Positions 1 to 9,746 of a DNA stretch of 64,000 bases are shown piece after piece. This DNA comes from Sphingomonas swuensis (GTDB lineage Bacteria > Pseudomonadota > Alphaproteobacteria > Sphingomonadales > Sphingomonadaceae), in NCBI RefSeq assembly GCF_039538045.1, contig NZ_BAABBQ010000001.1, positions 1,944,001-2,008,000 on the forward strand, given 5' to 3'. A model generated the notes under the pieces. That model saw nothing but the letters and a program-made list of their open reading frames with translations. It did no database searches and was not told the DNA's origin. Within the stretch, counting starts at the first letter, position 1, and each line of letters starts with the position of its first letter. The translations under genes were made by a program, and so were the position numbers.

Positions 1-22
1 ATGTTCTCGCCCAACAAGGGCG

Positions 23-59
23 TTCACCCGGATTTCACCCGGACATCTTCTCACCCGGA
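23..59. repeat. Three short direct repeats TTCACCCGGA
   Basis: The 10-mer TTCACCCGGA occurs at 23-32 and 34-43, and a 9-of-10 copy (TCACCCGGA) at 51-59. No gene covers them in the window. They lie downstream of the tRNA-Val 3' end. Nothing else here shows what they do, and they could belong to a feature cut off by the window edge. Confidence 0.4.
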
Positions 60-73
60 CCATCTGGGCGAAG

Positions 74-110
74 AAAAAGCCCCAGAAAACCGTTTGGTTT
101 TCCGAGGCTT
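74..110 (-). terminator. Rho-independent terminator after tRNA-Val
   Basis: Read leftward, the arms AAGCC-TC-GGAAAACC and GGTTTTC-T-GGGGCTT flank a 4-nt loop and run into a T tract (plus-strand AAAAA at 74-78). The structure starts 5 nt beyond the tRNA 3' end and fits an intrinsic terminator of the tRNA transcript. Confidence 0.75.
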
Positions 111-114
111 ATAA

Positions 115-189
115 TGGTGGGCGTGGCAAGGATTGAACTTGCGACCCCTGCGATGTCAACACAGTGCTCTACCACTGAGCTACACGCCC
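115..189 (-). tRNA. tRNA-Val (anticodon GAC)
   Basis: The reverse strand folds into a full cloverleaf. The acceptor is GGGCGTG with CACGCCC, the D stem is GCTC/GAGC, and the anticodon stem CTGTG/CGCAG carries the loop TTGACAT. The T arm is GCAAG-TTCAATC-CTTGC. Positions 34-36 of the loop read GAC, which decodes valine GUC. The discriminator A and the CCA end are encoded. A terminator hairpin follows directly, so it is probably a single-gene transcript. Confidence 0.95.
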
Positions 190-241
190 ACGCTGGAACG
201 GGCCTCTAGCGGGGGTATGTCCCCCACGCAAGGCGCATTCG

Positions 242-1183
242 TCACCCGATCGCCAGGAACTTCTCCCGGCGTGCCGCGCGCAGTTCGTCGGGCGACAATT
301 TGCCCAGTCCGTCGAGCTCCTCGACGATCGCCGCCTTGAGGTTGGCGATGGCTGCGGCGGGGTCGCGGTGGGCGCCGCCGAGCGGCTCTGGCACGATCCG
401 GTCGGCGACCTTGAGGCCGAGGAGGTCCGCGGCGGTGATCTTCATCGCCTCGGCCGCGTCCGCCGCCTTGTCGGCCGTCCGCCACAGGATCGACGCGCAG
501 CCTTCGGGGCTGATCACCGAATAGACCGCATGCTCGAACATCAGCACCCGGTTGGCGGCGGCGATCGCCACCGCCCCGCCCGAGCCGCCCTCGCCGACGA
601 TGGCGGCGATCGAGGGAACCTTGAGCGCCAGCCCGCGCTCGGTCGAGCGGGCGATCGCCTCCGCCTGCCCACGCTCCTCCGCCTGGACCCCCGGGAACGC
701 ACCCGGCGTGTCGACCAGGCTGACCACCGGAAGCCCGAAGCGGTCTGCGAGGTCCATCAGCCGGATCGCCTTGCGATAGCCCTCGGGCTTGGCCATCCCG
801 AAATTGTGCCGCAGCCGGCTGGCGGTGTCGGCACCCTTCTCATGGCCGATCAGCATCACCTTGCGCCCGTCGATCCGGGCAAGGCCGCCAAGAATCGCCT
901 GGTCGTCGGCGAAGGCGCGGTCCCCGGCGAGCGGGGTGAAATCCTCGGTCAGACCGGCGACATAGTCGCGGAAGTGCGGACGCTCGGGATGCCGGGCGAC
1001 CTGCGCCTTCTGCCATGGGGTGAGCCGCGAATAGGTCTCGCGCAGCAGCTTGTCGGACTTGGCCTCCAGCCGCTCGATCTCGCTGTCGAGGTCGAGGTCG
1101 CCGCCACGGGCCGTATCCTTCAGCTCGCCGACGCGGGCCTCGAGCTCGGCGATCGGCTTTTCAAAATCGAGAAAGGTCAACAT
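242..1183 (-). CDS. accA: Acetyl-CoA carboxylase carboxyltransferase subunit alpha
   Basis: AccA pairs with AccD in the cytoplasmic carboxyltransferase that moves the carboxyl group from biotin to acetyl-CoA to make malonyl-CoA, the first step of fatty acid synthesis. The 313-residue length is normal for the family. The conserved crotonase-type core is visible in [21 protein letters not shown] and [13 protein letters not shown]. The ATG lies 14 nt after the xerD stop with no clear Shine-Dalgarno sequence, so translation may be coupled to xerD. xerD-accA is a common alphaproteobacterial gene order. The family assignment is secure. Confidence 0.96.
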   Translation of the reverse strand: MLTFLDFEKPIAELEARVGELKDTARGGDLDLDSEIERLEAKSDKLLRETYSRLTPWQKAQVARHPERPHFRDYVAGLTEDFTPLAGDRAFADDQAILGGLARIDGRKVMLIGHEKGADTASRLRHNFGMAKPEGYRKAIRLMDLADRFGLPVVSLVDTPGAFPGVQAEERGQAEAIARSTERGLALKVPSIAAIVGEGGSGGAVAIAAANRVLMFEHAVYSVISPEGCASILWRTADKAADAAEAMKITAADLLGLKVADRIVPEPLGGAHRDPAAAIANLKAAIVEELDGLGKLSPDELRAARREKFLAIG

Positions 1184-1197
1184 ATCGGCTGAGGCGG

Positions 1198-2103
1198 CTA
1201 GGACGGACCGCCCGGCTTGGCAAGCGCGCCCCGTGCCAGCGGATGGGCGCGGTTGACCAGCTCGACCAGCCTCGCGCTGTCGACATGGGTGTAGATCTGG
1301 GTGGTGGCGATGTCGGCATGACCGAGCAGCGCCTGGAGCACGCGCAGGTCCGCGCCGTTGCCGAGGAGGTGCGTCGCGAAGGCGTGGCGAAGGACATGCG
1401 GGCTGACCCGCTCGGGCGCGATCCCGGCATCCGTCGCCATCGCCCGGATCAGCTGGAACAGCCGCACCCGGCTAATGTGCGCCTTGCCACCCGGGAAAAG
1501 CCAGGCCGCCCCCTTCGGCAGGGTCTCGCGCCAGGCGGCGACCGCCGTCCGGGCCCGGTCCGAGATCGGCACCAGCCGCTCCTTGCCGCCCTTGCCCGAG
1601 AGGATCAGGAAGGGCTCGGGCCGGGCCATGGCACGAGCCGGCAGGCTGACCAGCTCGGTCGCCCGAAGTCCCGATCCGTAAAGCATCTCGAGGAGCGCGA
1701 GGTTGCGCAGCGCAAGCGGCTGGCCGCTCGCCGCACGGTCTTCGGCCGCCTCGAACATGGCGTCGACCTCGGCCCGTTCGAGAAGGCGCGGCAGGGGGCG
1801 GACGGTATGCGGCCGCGGCAGCGCCGAGGATGGATCGTCGGTGCGAAAACCCTCGTCGACGAGGAAGGCGAAGAAGCGTCGAAGCGCCGCCGAGCGCCGA
1901 GCGAGCGTCGCCGGGCTGAGTTCGGCCCAGGCGCCCGCCAGTTTCGCGAGCTCGGCAGTCCCGGCGCTGTTGACCTCGCCAAGCACCTCGGCGGCGGCGG
2001 CGAGATCGCTGCGATAGGCGAGCAAGGTGTTGCGCGCCGCTCCGCTCTCCGCCGCGAGCATGTCGGCGAAACGGTCGACCAGCGCGCGGTCGCTGTCCCT
2101 CAC
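1198..2103 (-). CDS. xerD: Site-specific tyrosine recombinase XerD
   Basis: A tyrosine recombinase that, with XerC, resolves chromosome dimers at dif during division. The 301 residues show the N-terminal SAM-like core-binding domain (about 5-90) and a C-terminal catalytic domain. All catalytic residues are present: R147 in GSGLRATEL, a lysine near 171-174, H236 and R239 in HVLRH, H262 in LGHADI, and the nucleophile Y271 in IYTHV. Its position next to accA, with no phage genes around, favours the housekeeping XerD over a mobile-element integrase. XerC cannot be fully excluded by eye. Confidence 0.9.
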   Translation of the reverse strand: MRDSDRALVDRFADMLAAESGAARNTLLAYRSDLAAAAEVLGEVNSAGTAELAKLAGAWAELSPATLARRSAALRRFFAFLVDEGFRTDDPSSALPRPHTVRPLPRLLERAEVDAMFEAAEDRAASGQPLALRNLALLEMLYGSGLRATELVSLPARAMARPEPFLILSGKGGKERLVPISDRARTAVAAWRETLPKGAAWLFPGGKAHISRVRLFQLIRAMATDAGIAPERVSPHVLRHAFATHLLGNGADLRVLQALLGHADIATTQIYTHVDSARLVELVNRAHPLARGALAKPGGPS

Positions 2104-2119
2104 GCCGGCCGCGGCAAGG

Positions 2120-3925
2120 TCAGGTGCGCGCCAGCATCTCGGCCGCCACCATTCGCGCCTGATAGTCGAGGCCCGACTGGCGCATGGCGGTCAGCGCGCG
2201 GAACAGGTGCGCCGAGGGGATCCGATCCGGAGCCCCGGCCTGCATCCCGATCGCCGCCAGAAGCACCGCGCTGCCCGACTGGCGCTGCTCGGCCGCCTGC
2301 ACCGCGATCCGGGTCCAGCCGTTGGTCCGCCCGAGGCCCAGCCGATACTGGGCGTTGAGCTGCGTCGCCAGCGCGCCGTCGATCCGCCCGACCCCGGCAA
2401 GGCCGGCGACCAGCAGCCGGCTGCGGAACTTGTCGGCGCTCTCGTCGCGGTCGATGAAGTCCTCGATCCGGCTTTCGCTGAGGTCGACCGGAGCGCGTGT
2501 CCCGAGCGCCAGCATCGCCCATGAGCGGTCTGCCGCGCCATCGTCGTCGAGCGCTGCGACCGCCCCCGCCCAGCGTCCCGCGGCCCGGTCGTAACCGCCC
2601 GCGAGCATCGAGGCGATGAGCTTGGGGACGTCGCTGCCGAGCGCGGCATCGGGACGGATGCGGCTTGCGGCGAGCGACACCAGGGCCTCGCCCGCCAGTC
2701 GCTGCACCGGGTCGCGGTCATTGCCCCACAGGCGCCGCATCGCCCCGACGCGCTGCCGGTTGTCATCGCCGGTGAAGGCCAGCCGAAGCTGCCAGGCGTC
2801 GGTCCCGGCGAGCTCGGACGGGTCGGTCGAATCATAGATGCCGGCATAGAGGTCGGCGAGCGCGGCCGAGGAGAATACCCCGAGCCCGGTCGCGACCCGC
2901 GCCGATGCCAGCCTCTGCTCGGCGCTGAGCAGCGGCGCACGCGCCTGCCACGCCTGCACCCGCGCGGGTGCCGAGGTCATCAGCCGCTCGGGCGGCACCA
3001 TGCCGGTCGCGGTCGCAAGACCGAAGCGCCAGGCGGTCAGCCCCTGCACGTCGTCCCATTCGACCGTGACTGCGCGGCCGGTATCGGCGCCCGCCCCGAC
3101 CACCTTGTCGGCCAGCACCAGGTCGATCCCGCCGATCCGGCCACGGCGGCGCGCCTGTTCGATCCCGCTTGCCGCCGTGCTCGCCTCGCCGTTCAAGGCG
3201 GCGCACATCGAGTCGGTCAATGCGATCACCCGCGCCTCGATCGTCCGCATCCGCTCGCGCAGCGGGCAGAGCGCCGCCGGGTCGGCGGTGGCGAGCGCGC
3301 TCTGCACCGCCACCTGGGTCATCTTGTCGGTATAATCGGCGACGTCGACTCCGGCGACCAGCATCGCCGCGGCGTCGGCCTCGCCCATCCGGAGCAGCAG
3401 CCAGGCGCGCTCGGCGACCCAGTCCACCGGATTCACCGCGGCCGGCGCCGGACTCCGGCTCAGCAGCGCGTTGCGAAGGGTAATGTGGAGCCAGCGGCTC
3501 GGCATCGGCGTGTCGAGCCGCCGCATCAGCCCTGACAGGAAGGTGCCGTTGGCCGCGCCCCAGGGCTGCGCTCCGAAGCCCCACTGCTCGGGATCGATCG
3601 CGCCCACCAGGCGCGGGTCGCGGCGCGAAGCGTCGGGAATCTCGACCGGCGGTGGCGGCGCGGGAAGCTCGGCGATCTCGTCGGCGCCGAGCGAATCGCT
3701 TTCGACGACTCCGCTCCCCTCCGACGGACCGGAGGAGCGCCGCGATGCCGCCTCGCGCGCACTGCTGTCGGCGGGCAGGCTGGCCTCGCCGGCGGGGCGC
3801 TCGGGCGGCGGCGCGGTCTCGTTGAAGCCCGGCGGAAGCAGGCTTTCCTGCGCCAGCGCCGGAAGCGCGATCAGCGCCGCCAGGCTCGCGCCCAGCCACA
3901 GCCGGCGGTCAGGCCGGGCGGGCAA
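2120..3925 (-). CDS. Secreted protein of unknown function, TTG start
   Basis: I do not recognise the family. With a TTG start at 3925 the product is 601 residues. It opens with a basic stretch and a hydrophobic segment (LWLGASLAALIALPALAQ) that reads as a signal peptide, then a Pro/Glu-rich linker, then a long Ala/Arg-rich, mostly helical region that resembles helical repeats. The start is chosen because GAGG lies 6 nt before this TTG and because it puts the signal peptide at the very N-terminus. An ATG start at 3994 would add 23 residues and bury the upstream gene's last 86 nt. The gene overlaps the small membrane gene by 17 nt and lies 16 nt before xerD, so the three probably form one operon. 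A periplasmic location is inferred. Confidence 0.7.
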   Translation of the reverse strand: MPARPDRRLWLGASLAALIALPALAQESLLPPGFNETAPPPERPAGEASLPADSSAREAASRRSSGPSEGSGVVESDSLGADEIAELPAPPPPVEIPDASRRDPRLVGAIDPEQWGFGAQPWGAANGTFLSGLMRRLDTPMPSRWLHITLRNALLSRSPAPAAVNPVDWVAERAWLLLRMGEADAAAMLVAGVDVADYTDKMTQVAVQSALATADPAALCPLRERMRTIEARVIALTDSMCAALNGEASTAASGIEQARRRGRIGGIDLVLADKVVGAGADTGRAVTVEWDDVQGLTAWRFGLATATGMVPPERLMTSAPARVQAWQARAPLLSAEQRLASARVATGLGVFSSAALADLYAGIYDSTDPSELAGTDAWQLRLAFTGDDNRQRVGAMRRLWGNDRDPVQRLAGEALVSLAASRIRPDAALGSDVPKLIASMLAGGYDRAAGRWAGAVAALDDDGAADRSWAMLALGTRAPVDLSESRIEDFIDRDESADKFRSRLLVAGLAGVGRIDGALATQLNAQYRLGLGRTNGWTRIAVQAAEQRQSGSAVLLAAIGMQAGAPDRIPSAHLFRALTAMRQSGLDYQARMVAAEMLART

Positions 3926-4064
3926 CGTCCACCTCGATCGGGCGGGTCGGGACTTCCTTCGCCGAATCCGCCAGCCACCATGCCGCTCCGACAAGGAGCA
4001 GCAGGATCACCAGCCAGATGATGAGGCCTCGCGCCGGGTGCGGCGGCTTGCGTCGTATCGCCAT
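3909..4064 (-). CDS. Small single-span membrane protein (51 aa)
   Basis: A 51-residue ORF begins MAIRRKPPHPARG, continues with one strongly hydrophobic segment (about residues 14-33, GLIIWLVILLLLVGAAWWLA) and ends in a short polar tail. The basic N-terminus predicts N-in, C-out topology. It overlaps the next gene by 17 nt, which suggests translational coupling. It is transcribed divergently from aroK, with 49 nt between the two start codons. The function is unknown. The overlap, the ideal transmembrane segment and the divergent promoter region are the reasons to call it real. Confidence 0.65.
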   Translation of the reverse strand: MAIRRKPPHPARGLIIWLVILLLLVGAAWWLADSAKEVPTRPIEVDVARPA

Positions 4065-4075
4065 GAGGCGGGCTT

Positions 4076-4103
4076 TTGCCGACTTGGGCCTGCGCTGTAT
4101 AGC
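4076..4103 (+). promoter_or_regulatory. Candidate sigma70-type promoter of aroK
   Basis: TTGCCG (4076-4081) and TATAGC (4098-4103) are separated by 16 nt. The -10 ends 10 nt before the aroK ATG, so the transcript would start almost at the start codon. This is a hand-read match with no experimental support. Confidence 0.45.
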
Positions 4104-4113
4104 CCCGCCAAGC

Positions 4114-4674
4114 ATGTCCAGGCGCGCCCCCCCCTTCCATGGCAAGCTCGACCGGCCGGTGGTGCTGGTCGGGCTGATGGGCGCTGGCAAGTCGACGGTC
4201 GGGCGGCGGCTCGCACGCCGGCTCGGCCTGCCCTTCGTCGACAGCGATTCGGAGATTGAGGACGCGGCTGGCCTGTCCGCCGGCGAGGTCTTCCGCCGCT
4301 TCGGCGAGCGCGACTTCCGCGATGGCGAGCGGCGGGTGGTCGCGCGCCTTGCGGGGGGCCCGGTGCGGGTGATCGCCACCGGTGGCGGGGCCTTCGTCAA
4401 CGAGGAGACCCGAAGCCTCCTCAACCAGCGCTGCATCACCGTCTGGCTCGATGCCCCGGTCGGCCTCCTGACCGAGCGCACCGCGCGCCGTCCCGAGACC
4501 AGGCCGATGCTCAATGACGGCGACCGCTCGGCCACGCTCAGCCGGCTCGACGAGGAGCGGCGCCCCGCCTACGCGGAAGCGCATATCCGCGTGCCGAGCG
4601 AGGGCGGCAGCCACTCTCAGGTGGTGGAAAAGATCATCGCCGCGATCGGTCGGCATCTCGAGGAGCAAGCGTGA
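4114..4674 (+). CDS. aroK: Shikimate kinase
   Basis: It phosphorylates shikimate at the 3-hydroxyl with ATP, step five of the chorismate pathway. The 186-residue product has the Walker A loop GLMGAGKST (about 20-28), the shikimate/Mg-binding Asp pair in FVDSDSEIE (about 41-49), and the glycine-rich ATGGGAFV (about 88-95). The ATG at 4114 gives a standard N-terminus. An upstream in-frame ATG at 4018 would add 32 residues over the divergent promoter and is rejected. Its stop overlaps the aroB GTG start, so aroK-aroB are translationally coupled, as in many proteobacteria. Confidence 0.95.
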   Translation: MSRRAPPFHGKLDRPVVLVGLMGAGKSTVGRRLARRLGLPFVDSDSEIEDAAGLSAGEVFRRFGERDFRDGERRVVARLAGGPVRVIATGGGAFVNEETRSLLNQRCITVWLDAPVGLLTERTARRPETRPMLNDGDRSATLSRLDEERRPAYAEAHIRVPSEGGSHSQVVEKIIAAIGRHLEEQA

Positions 4675-5741
4675 AGAGCCTGACCGTGCAAGCCGGCGAC
4701 GACCGCTATGACGTGCTCGTCGCCAGTCTCGAGGACTGCCGGAGCCGCCTTCGCGACCATGCCCGGGGCCGTCCCCTCACGCTGGTCACCGACGAGCATG
4801 TGTGGAGCCTGCATGGGGAGCGGGTCTCCGCCGTCATCCCGTGCGAGCCATTGTTCGTCCCCCGCGGCGAGGATGCCAAGGATTTCGCCCACCTCCAGTT
4901 GCTTCTGACCGCCTTCGCCGAGCGCAACCTCGACCGCTCGACCGCGGTCGCGGCACTTGGCGGTGGCGCTGTCGGCGACCTGACCGGGCTCGCCGCCGGC
5001 CTGTTCAAGCGCGGCCTCAGGGTCGTCCACCTGCCCTCGACGCTGCTCGCCCAGGCCGACAGCGCGGTGGGTGGCAAGACCGCGATCGACTTCCTCGGCC
5101 AGAAGAACCTCGTCGGCATGTTCCACCAGCCCGCGCTGGTCATCGCCGACGTCAGCCTTCTCGAGACTCTCGACGACCGCCAGCTCCGCGCCGGCTATGC
5201 CGAGATCGTCAAATATGGCGGGATCGGCCACGAGACCCTGTTCGAGTGGCTCGAGGATCACGGCGCCGCGCTCCTCGCCGGCAATCGCGAATATCGCGAG
5301 GAAGCCGTCTGGCAGAGCGTCGCCGCCAAGGCGCGAATGGTCGAGGCCGACGTCACCGACCGCAGCGGGGTTCGCGCGCTGCTCAACTTCGGCCATACCT
5401 TCGCCCATGCGATCGAGAGCGCCGCAGGACTCGGCCAGGTCCTTCATGGCGAAGCCGTGTCGGTCGGCATGGTGCTCGCCATGACGCTCTCCGCCGAACT
5501 CGAGTTCTGCTCGCACCAGGATTCGGCGAGGCTCCGCCGGCACCTGGCCGACAGCGGGCTTCCGACAACGCTGGCCGAGACCGGTGTCGACCGCTCGCAA
5601 CTCCTCCCGCTGATGCGCACCGACAAGAAGAACGAAGGCGCGGCGCTCCGCCTCGTCCTCTCGCGCGGCATCGGCGACGCCTTCCTCAGCGACGGGGTCG
5701 AGGAGGCGACGCTCGGCGACTTCCTCGCCCGCGCCGACTAG
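4671..5741 (+). CDS. aroB: 3-Dehydroquinate synthase
   Basis: It converts DAHP to 3-dehydroquinate, step two of the shikimate pathway, using NAD and a divalent metal. The 356 residues are typical. Motifs include the NAD-binding GGGAVGDLTG, the substrate region STLLAQADSAVGGKTA, and metal ligands in GHTFAHAIE and HGEAVSVGM. The start is GTG (4671) within a GTGA overlap with the aroK stop, preceded by AGGAG. The stop TAG shares CTAG with the stop of the convergent antiporter gene, so the two coding regions overlap by 4 nt. Confidence 0.96.
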   Translation: MKSLTVQAGDDRYDVLVASLEDCRSRLRDHARGRPLTLVTDEHVWSLHGERVSAVIPCEPLFVPRGEDAKDFAHLQLLLTAFAERNLDRSTAVAALGGGAVGDLTGLAAGLFKRGLRVVHLPSTLLAQADSAVGGKTAIDFLGQKNLVGMFHQPALVIADVSLLETLDDRQLRAGYAEIVKYGGIGHETLFEWLEDHGAALLAGNREYREEAVWQSVAAKARMVEADVTDRSGVRALLNFGHTFAHAIESAAGLGQVLHGEAVSVGMVLAMTLSAELEFCSHQDSARLRRHLADSGLPTTLAETGVDRSQLLPLMRTDKKNEGAALRLVLSRGIGDAFLSDGVEEATLGDFLARAD

Positions 5742-7477
5742 TCGTCGAGCGGTGTGGTGGCGAAGCTCCGCTCGAAGCCGGTCTTGAGGTCGCCGCTCTC
5801 CATCTGGAGTTGCAGCCGCTCGTCGTCGCGCTCGCGATATTCGCGTTCGACCCGAAGTGCCTCGCGCTCGCCGACGCCCAGACGCTGAAGCGCTGCGCGG
5901 CCCATCGTCACCGCCGAATCGAGCACCTCGCGTTGCAGCAGCGCGACGTCGAGCCCGGCCAGCGCAAGCGCATGCCGCCGGTCGAACACCCGGACCATGA
6001 CCGTCGCCTGCGGGAATGCCTCGAGGATCGGCGCGAGCTGCTCGGCGGTGAGCGCGTCCCCGTCCTGGCAGAAGAGGATCGCCTCCGCGTCGGCCGCCCC
6101 CGCGGTGCGCAACAGGTCGATCCGGGTCCCGTCGCCATAATAGACCTTGGTCCCGAACTCCCCGGCCAGGTCGATCTGGTCGGGCTTGCTGTCGATCAGC
6201 GTCACCGGGATCCGCTTGGCCATCAGCATCTGCGCCACGGTCTGGCCGAAGCGCCCGTATCCGACCACGATCGCATTGGTCTCCGGGGAGAATTCCGGCC
6301 CTTCGCGGTCGACATGCGCTTCGGGCCGGCGCCGCTGGAGCCAGCCGATCAGCCGCATCAGGAACGGCGTCGCGACCATCGAGGTCGTGACCACCGCGCC
6401 GAGCAGGCTTGCCTGCTCGGTGCTGATGATCCGCCCCGACGCGCCCGCCGCGAACAGCACGAAGCCGAACTCGCCCGCCTGGCTCAGCAGCAGCGCAAGG
6501 CTGATCCCCCGCCCCGGCCGCACCCCGAAGGCGCGGGTGATCGGATAAAGAGTCGCCGCCTTGAGCAGGATCACCGCCGCCGCAAGCCCGAGCACCGTCA
6601 GCGGCTGCGCCGCCACCACCCTCAGGTCGAGCAGCATTCCCACCGACAGGAAGAACAGCCCGAGCAGCACCGAGCGGAACGGCTCGACATCGCTTTCCAG
6701 CTCGTGGCGATAGGGGCTCTCGGCCAGCATCACGCCCGCGACGAAGGCGCCGAGCGCGACCGACAGGTGCATCGAATGCATCACCGCCGCCGCGCCGAGC
6801 ACGGTGAACAGGCTCGCCACCACGAACAGCTCGCGCTCGCCCAGCCGCCCGATCAGCCGGAACAGCGGCACGATCAGGAACCTGCCCGCAAGCACCAGCC
6901 CGATCACCGCGGCGATCGTCAGCCCTGCCATCTCGAGCCCACCGGGCGCCTCGGGATCGGGGCGCACGCTCAGCACCCCGAACAGGGTGATCAGCGGAAT
7001 GAGCGCGAGGTCCTGCAGCAGCAGGATCGAGAAGGCCTTCTCGCCATAGGGGCTGTTGAGCTCGCCGGTCGAGCGAAGCATCGGCAGCACCTGGGCGGTC
7101 GAGGACAGGCCGAGCGACAGCCCGATGGCGAGCGCCACCGCGGGTTGCAGGCCGAGCGCCCACCAGACCAGCACCGACAGCGCCAGTCCCGCCGCCAGCA
7201 ACTGCGCCAGCCCCAATCCCAGGATTTCCTTGCGCAGCCGCCACAGCCGGCTCGGCTGGAGCTCGAGCCCGACCAGGAACAGCAGCAATGCGATCCCGAT
7301 CTCGCTGACCTGGTTGATCGCCGCCGCGTCCCCGACGAGGCCGAGCACATAGGGCCCTATCAGGATCCCGCCGACGATATAGCCGAGCGTCGCCCCGAGC
7401 CCGAGCTTGCGGAACAGCCCGACGAACAGCAGCGCCGCGCCCAGCATCACCGCGGCCGAGGTCAGCCAGTCGGTCAT
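5738..7477 (-). CDS. CPA2-type monovalent cation:proton antiporter (KefB/YbaL-like)
   Basis: An inner-membrane antiporter that exchanges K+ or Na+ for protons. The 579 residues split into an N-terminal transporter domain with about 12 hydrophobic segments (residues 1-375) and a cytoplasmic Rossmann RCK/TrkA-N domain starting near NAIVVGYGRFGQ (about residue 390), which would bind NAD(H) as a regulator. The charged QVSEIGIALLLFLVGLEL region is typical of the family. Which cation it moves, and whether it responds to glutathione adducts as Kef does, cannot be read. The ATG overlaps the preceding scaffold gene stop in ATGA, placing it last in the radA-cvpA-cysS-scaffold block. Confidence 0.88.
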   Translation of the reverse strand: MTDWLTSAAVMLGAALLFVGLFRKLGLGATLGYIVGGILIGPYVLGLVGDAAAINQVSEIGIALLLFLVGLELQPSRLWRLRKEILGLGLAQLLAAGLALSVLVWWALGLQPAVALAIGLSLGLSSTAQVLPMLRSTGELNSPYGEKAFSILLLQDLALIPLITLFGVLSVRPDPEAPGGLEMAGLTIAAVIGLVLAGRFLIVPLFRLIGRLGERELFVVASLFTVLGAAAVMHSMHLSVALGAFVAGVMLAESPYRHELESDVEPFRSVLLGLFFLSVGMLLDLRVVAAQPLTVLGLAAAVILLKAATLYPITRAFGVRPGRGISLALLLSQAGEFGFVLFAAGASGRIISTEQASLLGAVVTTSMVATPFLMRLIGWLQRRRPEAHVDREGPEFSPETNAIVVGYGRFGQTVAQMLMAKRIPVTLIDSKPDQIDLAGEFGTKVYYGDGTRIDLLRTAGAADAEAILFCQDGDALTAEQLAPILEAFPQATVMVRVFDRRHALALAGLDVALLQREVLDSAVTMGRAALQRLGVGEREALRVEREYRERDDERLQLQMESGDLKTGFERSFATTPLDD

Positions 7478-7883
7478 TCGCTGCCCTTCCAGGCCGCGAT
7501 CAGCGCGTCGAACGGAAGCAGCACCGCCCCGTGCCGGCCGCTCCGCCCCTGCACGGGTGCGAGCGCCGCGAACGGCTCAGGCAGATCGCCTCGGCCTTCC
7601 AGCCATGCCTTGAGCGCCGCGCGCATCACGATCACCTCGGCCTTGAGCCTGCCCGGCGCCCAGCCCTGCACCAGCGCCGCGCTCGCCTGTCCGTAGGCGC
7701 AGGCGGTGACCTTCTGGCCCAGCGCCGCCACCCGTCCCTCCTCGATCCGGACCGAGCAGCGAAGCGTCGAGCCGCATGTGATCGATCGCGCCTCGCCGAT
7801 GCCGTCCGCCCCTTCCACCTCGCTTGTCACCGGAAGCGACGCCGCCAGCCGCAGGATGTCGAGGGTGTAGGGCGGCTCGCGAG

Positions 7884-7887
<4 letters not shown>
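7474..7887 (-). CDS. Iron-sulfur cluster assembly scaffold protein (IscU/NifU-N-like)
   Basis: The 137-residue product starts with GTG at 7887, inside a GTGA overlap with the cysS stop. It has the look of the NifU N-terminal/IscU family: an N-terminal LDILRLA helix, [16 protein letters not shown], and [13 protein letters not shown]. These resemble the positions of the first Cys and the CGS-AIASS helix of IscU, though the exact three-Cys set is not conserved in a way I can confirm. It may hold or transfer Fe-S clusters. It is sandwiched between cysS and a cation antiporter with 4-nt overlaps at both ends. A related but non-scaffolding role is possible. Confidence 0.75.
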
Positions 7888-9187
<1,300 letters not shown>

Positions 9188-9191
<4 letters not shown>

Positions 9192-9697
9192 CGTTGAACC
9201 CGCTTCAATTTCACTTCTTCCCAGCTGGCGACGATCGCCCGGCCGCTGGCGTCGAGCAGAGGATAGGTCCGGCTGTCGCGCATCCACTCGGGCCGTGCCG
9301 AGCCCTCGCCATAGACGAGGTTGGTGGCAAGGTTGGCGAGAAGGAAGAAGAGGGTCGCCCCGACCAGCCCCTTGAGCATCCCGAACCCGCCGCCCAGCAG
9401 CCGGTCGAGCGGCCCGAGCCGCGACGTCCGCGCCTGCTTGCCCAGCCGATAGGCGAGAAAGCGCATCGCGAGATAGGCCGGGAGGAACAGAAGCACGAAG
9501 GCCAGCGCCGCGGCTCCCGCCTCGCCCTTGGCCACGCCGCCAAGCTCGGCGGACACGCTGCCATGGAACAGCACCAGCGCGGCGACGCCGGCCAGCCAGG
9601 CCGCGAGCACCAGCGCTTCCTGCACGAATCCGCGCACGAACCCGACCAGCGCGCCGCCGCCGAGCAGGAGAAGGACGAAGATATCGAGCGCGGTCAT
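9188..9697 (-). CDS. cvpA: CvpA family membrane protein
   Basis: CvpA-family inner-membrane proteins are linked in other bacteria to colicin V production and to envelope stress; the molecular activity is not settled. The 169 residues contain four hydrophobic segments, beginning with [17 protein letters not shown], which is characteristic. The start MTALDIF at 9697 follows family N-termini. An ATG at 9736 would add 13 residues and neither has a strong Shine-Dalgarno sequence. It lies between radA (49 nt away) and cysS (ATGA overlap). Confidence 0.85.
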
Positions 9698-9746
9698 GCT
9701 GCGGTGCGGGATACGGGGGAGCGGCCGGAATGCCAAGAACCGGCCG

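Noticed and set aside
1198..2103. xerD as a mobile-element integrase beside tRNA-Val
   Set aside because: No att-type duplication or cargo genes. The accA/aroK context and full Xer motifs mark it as housekeeping.
4617..7696. Long open frames of 875 (minus) and 964 (plus) codons over aroB and the antiporter
   Set aside because: Both are out-of-frame readings of aroB or the antiporter gene with low-complexity composition.
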